This document shows, piece by piece, positions 5,447-6,128 of a stretch of 6,128 nucleotides of DNA (its first letter is position 1; every line of letters begins with the position of its first letter). Position numbers and translations under genes: made by a program. The notes under the pieces are model-generated. The model was not told the DNA's origin. It saw only the letters and a program-made list of their open reading frames with translations, and made no database searches. Origin of the DNA: Treponema sp. (lineage in GTDB: Bacteria > Spirochaetota > Spirochaetia > Treponematales > Breznakiellaceae); NCBI GenBank assembly GCA_031255615.1, contig JAIRSD010000005.1, forward strand, positions 1-6,128, given 5' to 3'.

Positions 5447-6128
5447 ATGTATGATGTGATTGTAATCGGCGGAGGGCCGGGAGGTTACCTGGCGGCCGAG
5501 CGCCTGGGCCAGCGGGGCAAGAGCGTCCTCCTGGTAGAAAAACAGCAGCTGGGCGGAACCTGTCTTAACGTAGGCTGTATTCCCACCAAGACCCTCCTCA
5601 ACTCGGCCAAGCATTACCTCCACGCCCAGGAAGGCGCGCAGTTCGGCGTCCACGCGCCGGAGCTGTCCTTCAATCTGGCGGAGATGATGGCCTGGAAGGA
5701 GAAGGTGGTGGAAAACCTGCGGGCCGGCGTGGCTTTCCAGATGAAGCGCTGCAAGGTGGAGCTGATAAACGGGGAGGGGGTTCTGGAAAGCTCCCCCAGG
5801 GGGGTGAGGGTAGGGGGAACCTTCCATGAAGCCCGGGCCGTTCTGGTGGCCGCCGGATCCGTGGCGGCCATGCCGCCCATACCCGGCGCGAAGGACAACC
5901 CCAAGGTGCTGGATTCCACGGGCCTCCTTTCGGTGAAAGAGGTGCCGGGGAAACTCTGCGTCATCGGCGGCGGCGTTATCGGCATCGAATTCGCCAGCCT
6001 CTTCGGAAGCCTGGGAAGCCGGGTTGAGGTGGTGGAGATGCTGGACGAAATCATCCCCCCCATGGACAAGGATCAGGCCCCCCTTATGCGGCGTTCCCTG
6101 AAAAACACGGGCTTCCACCTGGGCTGCA
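5447..6128 (+). CDS. lpdA: Dihydrolipoamide dehydrogenase (E3), 5' part
   Basis: The first 227 codons of the flavoprotein that reoxidises dihydrolipoyl groups with NAD+ run off the right edge, so about half of a usual 450-480 residue protein is present. Visible are the FAD-binding 'GGGPGGY' (8-14) with E31 at the end of the second strand, the redox-active disulfide C39-C44 in 'GGTCLNVGCIPTK', and the 'AAG' of the FAD domain (135-137). The NAD-binding 'IGGGVIGIEFASLFGSLG' (173-190) follows, with E197 at the ribose-binding position, favouring NAD over NADP. The ATG at 5447 has AAGGAG five bases upstream and starts the fold exactly as in the family. The enzyme serves the E2 encoded just upstream, and possibly other lipoyl systems such as glycine cleavage. 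The frame is intact to the edge. Mercuric or glutathione reductases share the fold, but the disulfide context and the neighbouring E2 gene favour E3. Confidence 0.94.
   Translation, partial: MYDVIVIGGGPGGYLAAERLGQRGKSVLLVEKQQLGGTCLNVGCIPTKTLLNSAKHYLHAQEGAQFGVHAPELSFNLAEMMAWKEKVVENLRAGVAFQMKRCKVELINGEGVLESSPRGVRVGGTFHEARAVLVAAGSVAAMPPIPGAKDNPKVLDSTGLLSVKEVPGKLCVIGGGVIGIEFASLFGSLGSRVEVVEMLDEIIPPMDKDQAPLMRRSLKNTGFHLGC

Noticed and set aside
5402..6118. Minus-strand open frame of 238 codons opposite the E3 gene
   Set aside because: It lies antisense to an unmistakable lipoamide dehydrogenase. Its composition is the typical shadow of GC-rich codons and it has no family signature.

Overview
This GC-rich window has four complete genes and one gene cut by the right edge, all on the + strand. 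They form two blocks separated by about 680 bases of repeat-bearing non-coding DNA. The gene set fits a spirochaete, perhaps a GC-rich Treponema relative: a DUF4384-type exported protein overlapping a CHASE2-adenylate/guanylate cyclase, followed by a lipoyl-enzyme locus. No rRNA or other taxonomic marker is present, so the assignment is an inference from gene content and general resemblance.

Left block (15-2502). A small secreted or periplasmic DUF4384 protein overlaps by 29 bases the start of a 644-residue membrane protein. That protein has an extracytoplasmic CHASE2 sensor domain, a cluster of membrane segments and a C-terminal class III nucleotide cyclase. The overlap suggests coupled expression: an exported protein and a sensor that turns an envelope signal into cyclic nucleotide. 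The cyclase keeps both metal-binding aspartates and the transition-state Asn/Arg, but has alanine at one substrate-specifying position.

Middle (2503-3181). There is no credible gene here. Two long direct repeat units (2578-2738 and 2766-2938) each carry inverted arms of about 28 nt built from CACGAAC/GTTCGTG words, followed by a T6 run. A degenerate related tract lies just upstream. Nothing recognisable is seen from 2939 until a sigma70-like promoter at 3145-3173, which sits almost on the next start codon.

Right block (3182-6128). A DeoR/GlpR-family repressor is followed by the E2 acyltransferase of a 2-oxoacid (or acetoin) dehydrogenase complex and then its E3 dihydrolipoamide dehydrogenase, truncated at the window edge. 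Each of the two short spacers holds a perfect 7-bp hairpin. E1 subunits are not in the window, so the substrate of the complex is undetermined. The arrangement suggests that a phosphorylated sugar-type metabolite sensed by the DeoR protein controls the lipoyl-enzyme genes and the regulator's own gene. No clearly new system is evident. The most interesting points are the paired repeats, a possible second subunit-binding module in E2, the altered cyclase residue and the possibly leaderless regulator transcript.
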